Source: Pyropia haitanensis (lineage: Eukaryota; Rhodophyta; Bangiophyceae; Bangiales; Bangiaceae). Taken from it: a stretch of DNA of 64,000 bases. Position numbers and translations under genes: made by a program. The DNA lies in contig SDUX01000010.1 of assembly GCA_008729055.1 (NCBI GenBank), forward strand, positions 682,001 to 746,000, written 5' to 3'. Shown piece by piece: positions 63,391 to 64,000 of this stretch; position 1 is the first letter of the stretch; each line of letters opens with the position of its first letter. Below the pieces are notes generated by a model, which was not told the origin of the DNA, made no database searches, and worked only from the letters and a program-made list of their open reading frames with translations.

Positions 63391-64000
63391 ACGCCGGACC
63401 GCCCGTTTCAGGGCGGCGGTGGCCCCAGCAGCGGTGTGCCGACACGGCGCGTCGCGTTTGTGGCGCACCCCGCGGGCTGGTGGGTGACCGCCGCGCCAGC
63501 CGCCGACAGTGGCACCGTGGTGGCCTCCGGTGGGGCGCACCGCGGATGGGTGAGTTGCAGCAGGGCGACCTCGGGGCGGTAGGTGTGGCCGAACGTGCCC
63601 AGTGCTTCCGCTTTGGGGCGTTGACCGCAACTCAGGGGAGGCGCCGTGGCAGGGACACAGAGACCCACCTCGACAGCATCCTTCCCGATTGGCGGCGCGG
63701 GCTCGCCGAGCGCAGGCACCTCGGCAGGGCCACAGACCACGTCGATGGCGCCAGCCCGCCAGGACGCTCGTCGTGCAGGTTGCGACGGGGCTGACCTGTA
63801 GCCGCTGCCGCCACCGGGACGTGAATCGAGGCTGGGGGCGTTTGCCCGCAGACCAAAGCGAAGCCGTCTGTACAGGTCCCAGAGACACACGCTGTGGCCG
63901 TAGTCTCCGTTTGTGGAACAAACAGTCTGGACGTCTGCCACGTCGTGCTCGTGGGTGAGGGTGTAGCCCGGCGCGAGACGCTACAGGAGCGGCGCCCGCC
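63391..64000. other. Upstream flank of the Gly-rich gene, to the window end
   Basis: Open frames on both strands of up to about 180 codons were seen, without recognisable domains. Nothing could be assigned. Confidence 0.3.

Noticed and set aside
1..64000. CRISPR arrays, rRNA genes, transposases or viral genes
   Set aside because: Looked for and none seen. Repeats present are simple or short tandem repeats without spacer structure.

Overview
The window is nuclear DNA of a very GC-rich eukaryote. It holds 19 supportable protein genes on both strands. They are mostly intronless, with a few short GT-AG introns (five were placed at base level), and the proteins carry long Ala, Gly, Ser and Pro runs. 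The eukaryotic gene set includes RAE1, NFRKB of the INO80 complex, a HERPUD-like ER protein, an SLC35F6-like carrier and prenylcysteine lyase. It also includes two bacterial-type rRNA maturation factors typical of plastids (RsmG and YqgF), a secreted GH16 glycoside hydrolase of the agarase type and a Hedgehog-type Hint protein. Together with the base composition this points to a red alga, probably Bangiales (Porphyra/Pyropia-like). That assignment is inference from gene content; no marker gene is present.

Layout. 0-5.4 kb: prenylcysteine lyase (-), RAE1 (+), YqgF-like nuclease (-). 6.6-10.4 kb: a secreted S1 protease homologue that has lost its catalytic residues (+), convergent with a two-exon SLC35F6-like transporter (-). 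11.2-25.9 kb: a tandem minus-strand block of NFRKB, RsmG and a giant ARM/ankyrin/helical-repeat protein of about 3060 residues. 27.7-32.1 kb: Hint-domain protein (+) convergent with a HERPUD-like protein (-). 33.9-38.9 kb: secreted Cu/Zn superoxide dismutase (+) convergent with a CPA1 Na+/H+ antiporter (-). 38.9-43.5 kb: no gene seen, many long G runs. 43.5-49.2 kb: an unrecognised Ser/Ala-rich protein (-) and a three-exon GH16 enzyme (-). 52.9-58.1 kb: 6-pyruvoyl-tetrahydropterin synthase (+), a predicted mitochondrial membrane protein (-) and an unrecognised Gly/Pro-rich protein (-). 58.1-62.3 kb: no gene seen. 62.3-63.2 kb: a secreted Gly/Asp-rich repeat protein (-).

Two technical features matter when reading the annotation. 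First, five genes (prenylcysteine lyase, NFRKB, PTPS, the mitochondrial membrane protein and the 56-58 kb gene) are each split between two frames at a dG/dC run of about ten bases. In every case the two halves join if one base is added to the run. The uniform sign points to systematic under-counting of long G/C runs in the assembly, with -1 ribosomal slippage a less likely alternative. Second, the five introns that can be placed have a narrow donor consensus (GTACGT three times, GTACGG, GTAGGT), which was used to choose exon borders.

The genes are not an operon or pathway. Loose themes are secretion and the cell wall (S1-like pseudoprotease, Hint protein, superoxide dismutase, GH16, Gly-rich protein) and organelle RNA maturation (YqgF, RsmG).
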